From a bacterium (GTDB lineage Bacteria; Chloroflexota; Anaerolineae; Caldilineales; Caldilineaceae), in assembly GCA_016124945.1 (NCBI GenBank), contig WGMT01000069.1, forward strand, positions 62,001 to 126,000: DNA of 64,000 nucleotides, written 5' to 3'. The translations under genes were made by a program, and so were the position numbers. Positions 53,334 through 63,060 of this stretch are shown piece after piece. Position 1 is the first letter of the stretch. Every line of letters begins with the position of its first letter. The notes beneath the pieces are model-generated. The model worked only from the letters and a program-made list of their open reading frames with translations. It was not told the DNA's origin and did no database searches.

Positions 53334-54147
53334 CTTTCACCCTCCGCTCCGCGGCGATAGCTTCCGGTATCTCCCTCCGTAGATTATGATCGGTTTCGCC
53401 GGCAATCAGCGCCGTTGCCTCGGCTTCCAACTGATCGAGGTAGTGGGAAAGGTGCCAGGCAACGCGTTGGCTGGGCGATTTGATTTCAATGCCGGCCGTG
53501 AGATCCGGCCGAACCTTGAAGTCGATGTGCGGACCTTCTTTGCTGATTTGCAGGGCTGCGACGATGCCGCCACGCGCTTGATCGGGCAAGGCAAAGGCGC
53601 TGTAGACCGTTACCGGCAGATCTGACTCTTGCGCATAGCGAACGATTTCGCGGCGGGTGTCGTCGCCCATCTCTGTCAACTTGCCAAGGAAGACGGCGAG
53701 CATCTGGCGTTCGAGATCGGCCTCGGCCAGATCGGCCAGGGCGCGGCGTGTCACCGTGTAGACGTGTTCGCTGGTGCGTCGGCGCAATTCGCGTAGGAAA
53801 TCGGCCTGCTCGCGCTGGATGGTTTCGTGCCAGCGGCGGCGGGCGTCCTCTGCATCGACGCGTGCCTGCCGGATCATCTCTTTGCGCTGCACCTCCACTT
53901 CGGCGACGGTCTTGTCGAGCATCTGCCGGCGTTGTTCTTCGAATTCGGTGCGTTCCTTGCGATAGCGGCGGGCTTCCTGCTCAGCCTGCTCCTGTTTACG
54001 GTCGGCTGCGGCCAGTTCCTCGGCGATCCGGCGTTCTCGTTCTTCCATTGCTTTCACAATCGGCCCATAAAGGAACCGGCGTAACAGCAGCACGAGGACG
54101 ACAAAATTGATGATCTGCGCGATCACTGTGAACCAGTCGATGAGCAC
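53311..54147 (-). CDS. atpF: N-type ATP synthase b subunit with C-terminal delta-like region
   Basis: The 278-residue protein has one N-terminal membrane helix ([23 protein letters not shown]) and then a long charged coiled coil ([36 protein letters not shown]) that forms the stator stalk. The C-terminal 120 residues ([32 protein letters not shown] ... [17 protein letters not shown]) resemble the delta subunit. N-ATPase operons lack a separate delta gene, and the fused b-delta arrangement is expected. It overlaps the following atpA start by 23 bases. Confidence 0.92.
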   Translation of the reverse strand: MLIDWFTVIAQIINFVVLVLLLRRFLYGPIVKAMEERERRIAEELAAADRKQEQAEQEARRYRKERTEFEEQRRQMLDKTVAEVEVQRKEMIRQARVDAEDARRRWHETIQREQADFLRELRRRTSEHVYTVTRRALADLAEADLERQMLAVFLGKLTEMGDDTRREIVRYAQESDLPVTVYSAFALPDQARGGIVAALQISKEGPHIDFKVRPDLTAGIEIKSPSQRVAWHLSHYLDQLEAEATALIAGETDHNLRREIPEAIAAERRVKDETHEPA

Positions 54148-54149
54148 TG

Positions 54150-54437
54150 TTAACCTCCTGCTGCATTTAGTTGGCCGACCAGGAAGTTCCAGAACGGGTT
54201 GGCGAAGATCAGGATCATGGAGACGACAAAGCAGTAGATTGCAGTGGACTCGATCATCGCCAGGCCCACGAAGAGCGTGCGCGTGATCGTGTTCGATTCA
54301 TCCGGCTGCTGCGCGATGGACTGTAAGGCGCGGTCTACGGCCCGACTTTCGCCCAATGCCGGCCCGATAGAACCGATTGCAATGGTCAGCCCAGCCGTGG
54401 CGATGGAGATCAAAGCGACGAAACCAAGGTTATCCAT
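54150..54437 (-). CDS. atpE: N-type ATP synthase c subunit (probable Na+ ring)
   Basis: The 95-residue two-helix proteolipid forms the rotor ring. Helix 1 carries Glu30 in PALGESRAVDRAL at the position of Gln32 in the Ilyobacter Na+ ring. Helix 2 carries the ion carboxylate Glu63, with Ser64, Thr65 and Tyr68 in MIESTAIYCF, the full Na+-ligand set of Na+ F-type rings. The second carboxylate in helix 1 is a known trait of N-ATPase c subunits. Na+ as coupling ion is inferred from these residues. Confidence 0.95.
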   Translation of the reverse strand: MDNLGFVALISIATAGLTIAIGSIGPALGESRAVDRALQSIAQQPDESNTITRTLFVGLAMIESTAIYCFVVSMILIFANPFWNFLVGQLNAAGG

Positions 54438-54442
54438 GAAGC

Positions 54443-55120
54443 TTACTCCTTTTGCTTGTGAGAACGTGTTGCCGATGCGATATAGACCATTGCCAGGATA
54501 GCGAAGATGTACGCCTGTACCATCCCTGTGAGGAGGCCCAGCACCTGCATGAGGATGGGGAAGAAGAGCGGCGCCACGCCGAGAATGATGGCGCCGATGA
54601 CGGTGCCGCTCATAACATTGCCGAAGAGGCGGATGGCCAGGGCGACGGTGCGTGAGATTTCGCTGATGATGTTGAAGGGCAGCATTAACGGTGTGGGTTG
54701 CATGTATGCGCCAAGATAGGCGCGTACACCTTGCCGTGCAATGCCGTAAATGGGCACGGCGACGAAGACACAGATGGCCAGCGCTGCGGTGGTGGAAAGG
54801 GAACCGGTGGGCGGTTGGTAGCCCGGCACAATCGCCAGCAAGTTCGACACGGCGATGAAGAGAAAGATTGTGCCGATGAAGTTCAAGTAGGGGCCTGGCT
54901 CTTGGCGGCTCACGCTGCGGATCTGGTCGCGGGTCATCGAGACGATTACTTCGAGCACATTCTGTCCGCGTGAGATTTGCGGACTGGATGTGAGATTACG
55001 TGTCACCAGCCACGAGATCAGGGTTATCAGCGCCATCACGAGCCATGTGAAGACGATGGTGGCGTTGAGCCGCACCGCGCCCCACTGCCAGAAGACAATG
55101 TTGTCGGGGGTGATTTCCAT
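54443..55120 (-). CDS. atpB: N-type ATP synthase a subunit
   Basis: The 225-residue membrane protein starts at ATG 55120 (MEITPDNIVFWQWG); an upstream ATG at 55156 adds 12 residues without a clear binding site. Predicted five to six helices; the essential stator arginine is in AIRLFGNVMSGTVIG, and the C-terminal helices contain VQAYIFAILAMVYI. It provides the ion half-channels next to the c-ring. The gene precedes atpE by five bases. Confidence 0.93.
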   Translation of the reverse strand: MEITPDNIVFWQWGAVRLNATIVFTWLVMALITLISWLVTRNLTSSPQISRGQNVLEVIVSMTRDQIRSVSRQEPGPYLNFIGTIFLFIAVSNLLAIVPGYQPPTGSLSTTAALAICVFVAVPIYGIARQGVRAYLGAYMQPTPLMLPFNIISEISRTVALAIRLFGNVMSGTVIGAIILGVAPLFFPILMQVLGLLTGMVQAYIFAILAMVYIASATRSHKQKE

Positions 55121-55168
55121 GATTTTACGGCTGCTTTCTCTTTGCGTTCTTAGCATGCACTAAAATGA

Positions 55169-55507
55169 CTAAGTGGCGAGATCTCCTTTGTGCCTTTGTA
55201 GTGAATTGTCTTCGCCTGGCCTCAGGAACTGCACCAGCATCACTCTCGCCAGAATGAAACCGATCAGGCAGACGACGAGCCGTTCCCAGCGGTCAGCGGT
55301 GATCAAGTAAAAGCCGAGCAGGGCGACGGCGTTGCGTACAAACAAGCTGATCAGCGCCAGCAGCGACGGATCCGCAGCGGTGACGAGCCGCTGTACCGTC
55401 CACCACAAGCCGCCGAAGTAAAAGAGGCCGAGCGCGATCCCCACCAGAAATGGCGGCACCAGCGCGATCCAGTCGATGGCGGTTGCCCACTCAGGGAGGG
55501 GTGCCAT
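55169..55507 (-). CDS. atpR: N-type ATP synthase AtpR subunit
   Basis: The 112-residue protein starts at ATG 55507 behind AGGAAGACG, overlapping the end of atpQ by 17 bases. It has three hydrophobic segments (VPPFLVGIALGLFYFGGLWW, PSLLALISLFVRNAVALLGFYLIT, WERLVVCLIGFILARVMLVQF). AtpR is specific to N-ATPase operons and is thought to help assemble the c-ring. Position between atpQ and atpB matches that layout. Confidence 0.85.
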   Translation of the reverse strand: MAPLPEWATAIDWIALVPPFLVGIALGLFYFGGLWWTVQRLVTAADPSLLALISLFVRNAVALLGFYLITADRWERLVVCLIGFILARVMLVQFLRPGEDNSLQRHKGDLAT

Positions 55508-55870
55508 TGCGTCTTCCTTCCTCGATCTGTTCACGTTCACGGCTGACCCAATACCATGCGTTAAAGATTCCCAACGTTACCCCGGCGAAGAGCAGCGCCA
55601 CCGTCCACGAAAAGCCGGCTGGATAGCGGCTGTCGAGCCATAGGCCCAACAGAATCCCCAGCAGCGTGGGAATGGCGATAGCCCAGCCGATGATGCCGAA
55701 GGTGCCCAACCCAAACCAGATGCTTTCGGCCTGCGAGCGCCGCGCCCGTAGCTTGCGCCTTTCCTTAACAGAGACCTGTTCCACCAGGGTTTCATGGTGG
55801 TCGGGTTCGGCCAAGTGGGCGAGTTTGTCATCTTCTGGGCGAGGATTGTTGAATGGTGGTGTGGTCACGG

Positions 55871-55874
<4 letters not shown>
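55491..55874 (-). CDS. atpQ: N-type ATP synthase AtpQ subunit (AtpI-like)
   Basis: The 127-residue protein starts at ATG 55874, overlapping the atpC stop (ATGA). A long charged N-terminus leads to two hydrophobic helices (SIWFGLGTFGIIGWAIAIPTLLGILLGLWLD and FSWTVALLFAGVTLGIFNAWYWV). This fits AtpQ, the AtpI-like protein found with AtpR in N-ATPases. Its role is probably in c-ring assembly. Confidence 0.85.
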
Positions 55875-57725
<1,851 letters not shown>

Positions 57726-57840
57726 CGTTTCTAGGGGTTGTGATTGGACAAACGTTGCAGCCGGGGGAACGAATCACGTTTTTTGCATGAGCGCGGTCGG
57801 TCACTTTATCGGAAATGTTGCCTCTGCTCCGCTCTGAAAT

Positions 57841-57869
57841 TTGCGTCTCAGGTGGGCCCGTGGTATCCT
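57841..57869 (+). promoter_or_regulatory. Promoter of tRNA-Gln
   Basis: TTGCGT (57841-57846), a 17-base spacer and TATCCT (57864-57869) lie 21 bases upstream of the first tRNA base. Confidence 0.65.
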
Positions 57870-57889
57870 ATTGAACATTGCGCAAGCAA

Positions 57890-58145
<256 letters not shown>

Positions 58146-58391
58146 CTACGCGCTTTCGGAATGCTCAAACTCTAGCAGGTCGTTGGTTGTAACCGGCCCC
58201 AAGTATTGCCGCAAGAAGATCAATAACTGGTTGACCGTATGGATGTCGACCCGTTTGGGTGGATGTTCGGTAAGCAGATAGACTGTTGACACCGACAAGC
58301 CGGTGGCTTGTGCGATGTGCGCAAAATGTAAACGTTCCCCGCTTTTCTGCCGAGCCTTTTCCAGCAGCATCGGCCAGCGCCAGTGCACCAT
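58146..58391 (-). CDS. Small XRE-family helix-turn-helix regulator
   Basis: The 81-residue protein starts at ATG 58391 after AAGGAAGG; longer upstream frames lack a binding site. HFAHIAQATGLSVSTVYLLTEHPPKRVDIHTVNQLLIFL is a complete Cro/CI-type helix-turn-helix, with recognition helix SVSTVYLLT and the following DIHTVNQLLIFL helix. There is no extra domain. It is the last gene of a three-gene minus-strand run and probably autoregulates that run. Confidence 0.85.
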   Translation of the reverse strand: MVHWRWPMLLEKARQKSGERLHFAHIAQATGLSVSTVYLLTEHPPKRVDIHTVNQLLIFLRQYLGPVTTNDLLEFEHSESA

Positions 58392-58499
58392 GTGTTCCTT
58401 CCTTTTGCGGCTGAACTTCGTTGTTTTTCGAAACCAGAACGTTTGTGCCGCATCGTAGCAAAGAACAGACTTGCCCGCAAGCTGCATAGCGCATTGTTT

Positions 58500-58880
58500 T
58501 CAGGCCGTTGCAGATTCACTTCCCCGGTTTGCATTCTTTAACGCTGAAAACGCCAGGCTGCGGGTCTTGCGGTCGACCACAGCCGTGACGCGCTCGGCAA
58601 TCACCACCACCTCTTCCTGTCCACTGAACAACCAACCAAGCACCATCAATTCCAAAAATCCATCCTTGACTGAAATCAGCAGATAGCCGGTTTCGACGGC
58701 CTGCTTGCCGTAGACCATTACCTTGTGCCGACCGGACACAGTGGTTTTGTCTGTGAGCAGGATGAGATCGAGGACGGGCACCATCTTGCCGTCCAGCTCG
58801 GCCTCGCGCCGGGAATAGGTGAGCACTTCACCCACCAGGAAGACCACATTGTTTCGATAGAGAGAAGATTTGGGGATCAC
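58500..58880 (-). CDS. Hypothetical protein, possible OB fold (SSB-like)
   Basis: The 126-residue protein starts at GTG 58880, overlapping the stop of the upstream gene (GTGA). The pattern NNVVFLVGEVLTYSRREAELDGKMVPVLDLILLTD, then HKVMVYGKQAVETGYLLISVKDGFLELMVLGWLFSGQEEVVVIAERVTAV, is a beta-barrel pattern reminiscent of single-stranded DNA-binding proteins (N-terminal NxVxLxG and later strands). The SSB C-terminal acidic tail is absent. I do not recognise the family. Lies 108 bases upstream of the XRE gene on the same strand. Confidence 0.55.
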   Translation of the reverse strand: MIPKSSLYRNNVVFLVGEVLTYSRREAELDGKMVPVLDLILLTDKTTVSGRHKVMVYGKQAVETGYLLISVKDGFLELMVLGWLFSGQEEVVVIAERVTAVVDRKTRSLAFSALKNANRGSESATA

Positions 58881-59242
58881 TGCCTGCTCCGAGGGGTATG
58901 GATGATCAGCGGCTCGCGTTGTGATGCTTGCTTTGCTTCATCAGCAAGGTGACGCAGTTTCTGGCTGAGGAGCTGGAGGTGAAGATCGGCTGTGGTATGC
59001 GCCGGTGCAAAGGGGCAGTTGTCACAGTTGTCAGCGATGTCGATTTCACTCAAGCGCAGGGCGACGCCGTAGCAGATGGACAACATCTCTTGCAATGCAG
59101 CCTGAACCTGTGGTGAAGAACCGCGGTTGGCATGTAGCATATCAAGCAGAAGATTGATGCGCATCCCGACTCCTTTCAAGTCGGCGATGCTATCCCGAAT
59201 GACGGCATAGTGTTTCTTAGGTAATGGTTGCGCCCCAGGCAT
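58877..59242 (-). CDS. Hypothetical protein with a CxxCP motif
   Basis: The 121-residue protein starts at ATG 59242 after AAGGGAAG eight bases upstream. The product is mostly helical (HYAVIRDSIADLKGVGMRINLLLDMLH ... VQAALQEMLSICYGVALRLSEID), then has DNCDNCPFAP, a possible metal or redox CxxC, and a charged tail. No membrane segment. First gene of the run that continues into the OB-like protein and the XRE regulator. Function unknown. Confidence 0.6.
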   Translation of the reverse strand: MPGAQPLPKKHYAVIRDSIADLKGVGMRINLLLDMLHANRGSSPQVQAALQEMLSICYGVALRLSEIDIADNCDNCPFAPAHTTADLHLQLLSQKLRHLADEAKQASQREPLIIHTPRSRQ

Positions 59243-59598
59243 ATCTGTCTTCCCTTGGTGGTGAAGTGCTTGCCGGTAATCGATCAAATCACATGGTGAT
59301 AACAACAAGACCGGACAACAAAAAACATCGACAATTAATGTCCAATTTAGTTCACTGAAGGTCGTCAGGCAACTAGAAATTCTTATAGTCTGTCTGACTG
59401 GTAATTTTTGCAGTCTTCAATGCGTTTTTGTTAAGTACTTGTAAGAAAAGGCTGGAATTGGTAAGTATTGAAGCTATGAAGCGCCTTCTAGTTGTACATT
59501 CGCTTGAGTCTGTACTTGACGCTGGCGTTGGTGGGCATATACTAAATCACAACCTCCTACCTATTAACCATCGAATCAAACGACTACGCACAATCAGC
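59243..59598 (+). promoter_or_regulatory. Promoter region of the ComA-like / quorum-sensing run
   Basis: TTGACG (59516-59521), a 16-base spacer and TATACT (59538-59543) form a good promoter, placing transcription start at about 59550, before the ATG at 59599. A longer frame from 59428 would have its start upstream of this promoter and is unlikely to be used. The rest of the 356-base gap is AT-rich and also holds the divergent CxxCP gene's upstream region. I see no clear ComA-box (TTGCGG-N4-CCGCAA) in it. Confidence 0.6.
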
Positions 59599-60303
59599 AT
59601 GACACTCCAGCATAAACAGATTACCGTTGTGGCCATTGATGACCACGAGCTCATTCTTCAAGGCATTCGCTATCTTCTCGAAAAGAACGATGACATCAAA
59701 TTGGTGGCGGAAGGTTATGCCGGCAGTGATATCGTACCCCTTGTGGCGCGTCACCAACCGGAAGTACTCCTTCTTGATATCGGGATACCGGAAGAACGAA
59801 GCTATGGGGAACAGGCTGCCAGTCGGCATTCTGTCTTCGCGACCCTACATCTGTTGCAGACAGAATATCCTTATACGAGAACCATTATTGTCTCTCAATA
59901 TGGTACGCCACTGTTGGCAAAGGCGGCGCTATCGGCCGGTGTGAAAGGCTATCTCATCAAGGACGATGCCTTAACGAGTTATCTCGCAAACGCAATTCGC
60001 ACCGTGCATCGCGGGGGAATTTTCTTTTCTCGGTCACTGCAATCGCAGCTCATCCAAGCCCGGATCGGTGAACCCAACCCATTACAACCACGCCAGATTG
60101 AGATTTTGACAGCCTTTGTTCTGAAACCAAATGAGGATCGGGGCGTTATTGCCAAAACTCTGGGAATCTCTGTGAGCACATTGAATTATCATCTTGGGCG
60201 AATCTATGACGTCCTTAAGGTGAATGGTCTTGCCGCAGCCCTAGTGAAGGCAATGGAAATGGATCTGCTACCGGTACCTCCTCCTGACTTACCCTTGATG
60301 TAG
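59599..60303 (+). CDS. NarL/LuxR-family response regulator (ComA-like)
   Basis: The 234-residue protein starts at ATG 59599; the promoter at 59516-59543 rules out the upstream extension. The receiver domain has the acidic pair IDDHE (Asp14-15), the phospho-acceptor Asp60 in VLLLDIGIPEE, and Lys in GVKGYLIKDD. The C-terminal helix-turn-helix is LPQRQIEILTAF-like ... VIAKTLGISVSTLNYHLGRIYDVLKV, as in LuxR/NarL/ComA proteins. It lies 47 bases before the ComP-like kinase gene. In the comQXPA scheme it is ComA, a transcription factor activated by the kinase. Targets unknown. Confidence 0.9.
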   Translation: MTLQHKQITVVAIDDHELILQGIRYLLEKNDDIKLVAEGYAGSDIVPLVARHQPEVLLLDIGIPEERSYGEQAASRHSVFATLHLLQTEYPYTRTIIVSQYGTPLLAKAALSAGVKGYLIKDDALTSYLANAIRTVHRGGIFFSRSLQSQLIQARIGEPNPLQPRQIEILTAFVLKPNEDRGVIAKTLGISVSTLNYHLGRIYDVLKVNGLAAALVKAMEMDLLPVPPPDLPLM

Positions 60304-60350
60304 ACAAACTCATTCAGTGCTCAACCCAAATCAACGCCGGCACGCGAACG

Positions 60351-62765
60351 ATGAAAATGCACCACAATTTTTCAAACAAGAGTATCGCAAGGCATTTCTA
60401 CCTCGTCCGGATACCGGTACTTACCGGAGCTCTGTTTGTTATCCTCTTCTATACGTATGCCATCGTTGTTCTGGTGCCGAACTATCCCTTCGGCGCACGG
60501 TGGACACCTGACGGCCAAATGGAAGTGCTGCGACCGTATCAGGATACCCTGGCGGAAGCACTTCTTCGGCCAGGTGACATCATCTACCAGATTGATGGAA
60601 GGCCTGCCTTGCGCTCGCCCTGGCGTTTTCTATTTGAGTGGGATAACGATACACACATCTACGACATTCAGCGTGGTGATGAGCAACTACAGCTGGCGTT
60701 GCCTAACCAACCGATGGATTGGACGGAATACCGCTCACGAACAACCGCCGGTGCAATTGCTGTAGGCATATGGGGAATTGCAGCCGTCGTCTTGGCTGTT
60801 GCCCCGACGCACAATCGACAGGCATGGCGGCTGGGCCTGGTCAGTCTGGCGACGGCGGTAACACTGGCTGCGTCAGAAGGCGCACTTTACAACATTCCAA
60901 TTGCCTGGTTGATATCAGAACCGTTCTTACCACTTGTCTCTGTTGCTTTCGCGGCTCTTGCCCTGATGCCTTGTCCGCACAACCGACTGCGCTGGGCGAA
61001 AAGGTTGCTCCGAGTTGGTTACGTGGGAACGGGATTCCTGGCGCTGGCCCTCCTTTTTGAGATCCTTATACTGCGCCCACAAGGTCTTCGTTTGCCAGAT
61101 CTCGGCGGCTTGCCAATAGGAGACGTCGGCCTGCTTGTCACCGGTCTCGGATTGTTGCTCAATCCTGTACTGTTGATCTTCTCACTTTTTACGCTGGAAC
61201 CAGGACAAGCGCGCCGCAGCGTACAGACCCTCCTGCTATTCACCCTGTTGGCCATACTACCTCTCGTCCTCTTTACGATCTTGCCACGAGTTCTAACAGG
61301 GACACCCGTGCTAGCCTGGGAGCTTGGGATCAGCATGCTTCTACTGGTGCCGATTGGTTATGGCTTCGTCGTCTACCGTCGCCAATTCCTTGGGTTGGAT
61401 CTCATTGTATCTAGAACACTCGTAGCGCTACTGCTGATTCTACTGTTTACGACGTTATACGGCGCTACTTTCCTCAGTATAGCCCTGCAACAAACAGTGC
61501 AGACACTGCAACCCATGTCCGGCATCGTGGCAACCTGTATCGCAATGGGGGGTGTTGTGACGGCGGGGCAATTTATACAACGGCAAGTGCATTCTCTTGT
61601 CTTCGGACCCTCTGTGGCATACGCAGACAAGATTGCCGACTATACTGCATCTCTGGCGAGTGAACCTGAAGTGACATTCTTGGAGCGCACGTTTCGAGAA
61701 GTGATGGCATTGTTGGAGATTCAACGCGCCTTTCTGTGGATCGTCGGTGAGGATGAACCGATTCCGGTTTCCCGACAGGGGATGCACACCATTCCACAGA
61801 TAGAGATGAGTGACTTTGAAACGGTCATACAGCGTTCTACGCATCCACAGCAATCTGTGTTTGCAGAATATGAGTGGCTCGAGCTGGTGATTCCGCTACG
61901 ACATGAGGATCGCACCATCGGCGTGGTTTTCATTGGCAATCGGGTGGTTAGTGACTATTTCAATCAGCTTGAACTGGGTTTTCTCAAACAAATCAGCGCC
62001 TCAATTGCAGTGACGGTGATGAACATCGCGCTGTTTGAGGCATCACGCATGATGTCACGACTACTTCTCTATGTCAGGGAAGAGGAACGAGTACACTTCG
62101 CAACGCTACTGCACAATGGCCCGTTACAACGCCTTACACTGGTGTCCGGTGCATTGCACAGACTACAAGAGCATGCAGTCGGACCAGAGGTAAAAGCAAG
62201 AATTGAACAGATTCGCAACGATGTTCTGCTGATATCTTCACAACTCCGCACAGCGTGCACCGATTTACATTCCCCTGTAATTGATCTTGGCGTCGAATTG
62301 ACCGTACAGGAAGTTATCGAAAAAGCAGCGCAGCACCTTAAAGTACCTATCTCACTTGAGGTGACCGTGCCGCCGGATCTCTCAATCTCCAGCGCCGGTG
62401 TCACCGCGATTTATCACATCCTGACTGAGGCACTAAACAACATTCACCGGCATGCAGGCGCATCTGCTGTCACAGTTTCACTGGCACAGCCAGACGCAGA
62501 ACATCTACATCTCCTTATCCGGGACAACGGCCGTGGCTTTGTGATTACGCATACATCGTTATCGGAGTTGCTGCGTTCTCGTCGTTTTGGCCTGGTGGGC
62601 ATGCATGAATGGGCGCGTCTGGCCCACGGCGTGCTGGCAATACAATCTCGTCCCGGCGCTGGTACCACAATTGACCTGACTATCCCACTTTTTGCATCCC
62701 CAATTGCAGGATCACCACCATCATTCTCACACATTGCAGAAAGGAAAACCCTATGTCCAACGTAG
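60351..62765 (+). CDS. ComP-like sensor histidine kinase (PDZ, multi-TM, GAF, HisKA_3, HATPase)
   Basis: The 804-residue protein follows the ComP layout closely. Residues 22-42 are a membrane helix. Residues 50-120 form an extracytoplasmic PDZ-like domain, in which LLRPGDIIYQIDGRPA is close to the matching segment of B. subtilis ComP (LRQGDIILKINKEKP, from memory). About nine helices follow (130-430), ending in VLTGTPVLAWELGISMLLLVPIGYGFVVYRRQFLGLDLIVSRT, also ComP-like. Residues 440-570 are GAF-like. HisKA_3 has His588 in ATLLHNGPLQRL, and the HATPase domain has EALNNIHRHAGA, DNGRGF and RFGLVGMHEWA. The residue after His588 is Asn instead of the usual Asp/Glu. The ligand is inferred to be the product of the overlapping peptide gene. 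Confidence 0.9.
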   Translation: MKMHHNFSNKSIARHFYLVRIPVLTGALFVILFYTYAIVVLVPNYPFGARWTPDGQMEVLRPYQDTLAEALLRPGDIIYQIDGRPALRSPWRFLFEWDNDTHIYDIQRGDEQLQLALPNQPMDWTEYRSRTTAGAIAVGIWGIAAVVLAVAPTHNRQAWRLGLVSLATAVTLAASEGALYNIPIAWLISEPFLPLVSVAFAALALMPCPHNRLRWAKRLLRVGYVGTGFLALALLFEILILRPQGLRLPDLGGLPIGDVGLLVTGLGLLLNPVLLIFSLFTLEPGQARRSVQTLLLFTLLAILPLVLFTILPRVLTGTPVLAWELGISMLLLVPIGYGFVVYRRQFLGLDLIVSRTLVALLLILLFTTLYGATFLSIALQQTVQTLQPMSGIVATCIAMGGVVTAGQFIQRQVHSLVFGPSVAYADKIADYTASLASEPEVTFLERTFREVMALLEIQRAFLWIVGEDEPIPVSRQGMHTIPQIEMSDFETVIQRSTHPQQSVFAEYEWLELVIPLRHEDRTIGVVFIGNRVVSDYFNQLELGFLKQISASIAVTVMNIALFEASRMMSRLLLYVREEERVHFATLLHNGPLQRLTLVSGALHRLQEHAVGPEVKARIEQIRNDVLLISSQLRTACTDLHSPVIDLGVELTVQEVIEKAAQHLKVPISLEVTVPPDLSISSAGVTAIYHILTEALNNIHRHAGASAVTVSLAQPDAEHLHLLIRDNGRGFVITHTSLSELLRSRRFGLVGMHEWARLAHGVLAIQSRPGAGTTIDLTIPLFASPIAGSPPSFSHIAERKTLCPT

Positions 62766-62974
62766 CCACTCAGTTGATCAATGCACCGGCAGAAGCACTC
62801 ACCATCGCCAGTCAATTAAGTCTGAATCTTGATGAGCGTGCCACCTACCTGAGCCCCATTGATATCACGGTGGAAGGCTGGGTGGCTGTCACCACTGATT
62901 GTCTCGACCACTTGCGTGCCGCATTTCCTGGGTTTATGTGCTCCGATTCCGGTGGATGTGAACGACTCCGCTGA
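62753..62974 (+). CDS. 73-residue peptide, candidate ComX-like pheromone precursor
   Basis: The ATG at 62753 overlaps the kinase stop by 13 bases, and AAAGGA lies in the kinase end as binding site, so the two are translationally coupled. The product is small, with a leader-like N-terminus (SNVATQLINAPAEALTIASQL) that has an LIN..AEAL pattern weakly like the ComX leader (LINYFLNYPEALKKL, from memory). The C-terminal part is DHLRAAFPGFMCSDSGGCERLR. The only Trp is at residue 43, not near the C-terminus, but Cys50, Cys63 and Cys69 are. Size, position next to a ComP-like kinase and a ComQ-like enzyme, and coupling support a pheromone precursor. Identity is inferred from context; the sequence alone is not diagnostic. 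Confidence 0.7.
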   Translation: MSNVATQLINAPAEALTIASQLSLNLDERATYLSPIDITVEGWVAVTTDCLDHLRAAFPGFMCSDSGGCERLR

Positions 62975-62989
62975 TGGATGCCCCACTTA

Positions 62990-63021
62990 GGAGCAGGTCA
63001 TCGGTCTAGATGATCTGCTCC
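62990..63021 (+). other. Intercistronic stem-loop between peptide and ComQ-like gene
   Basis: GGAGCAGGTCATC (62990-63002) pairs with GATGATCTGCTCC (63009-63021) with one G-U pair around a 6-nt loop. No T run follows, so it is not a classical terminator. It could be an RNA stability or partial attenuation element that makes the peptide more abundant than the enzyme. Confidence 0.75.
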
Positions 63022-63060
63022 AAAATCGTTGACAGGCCGGCACAACATGGAGCAGTGAAC

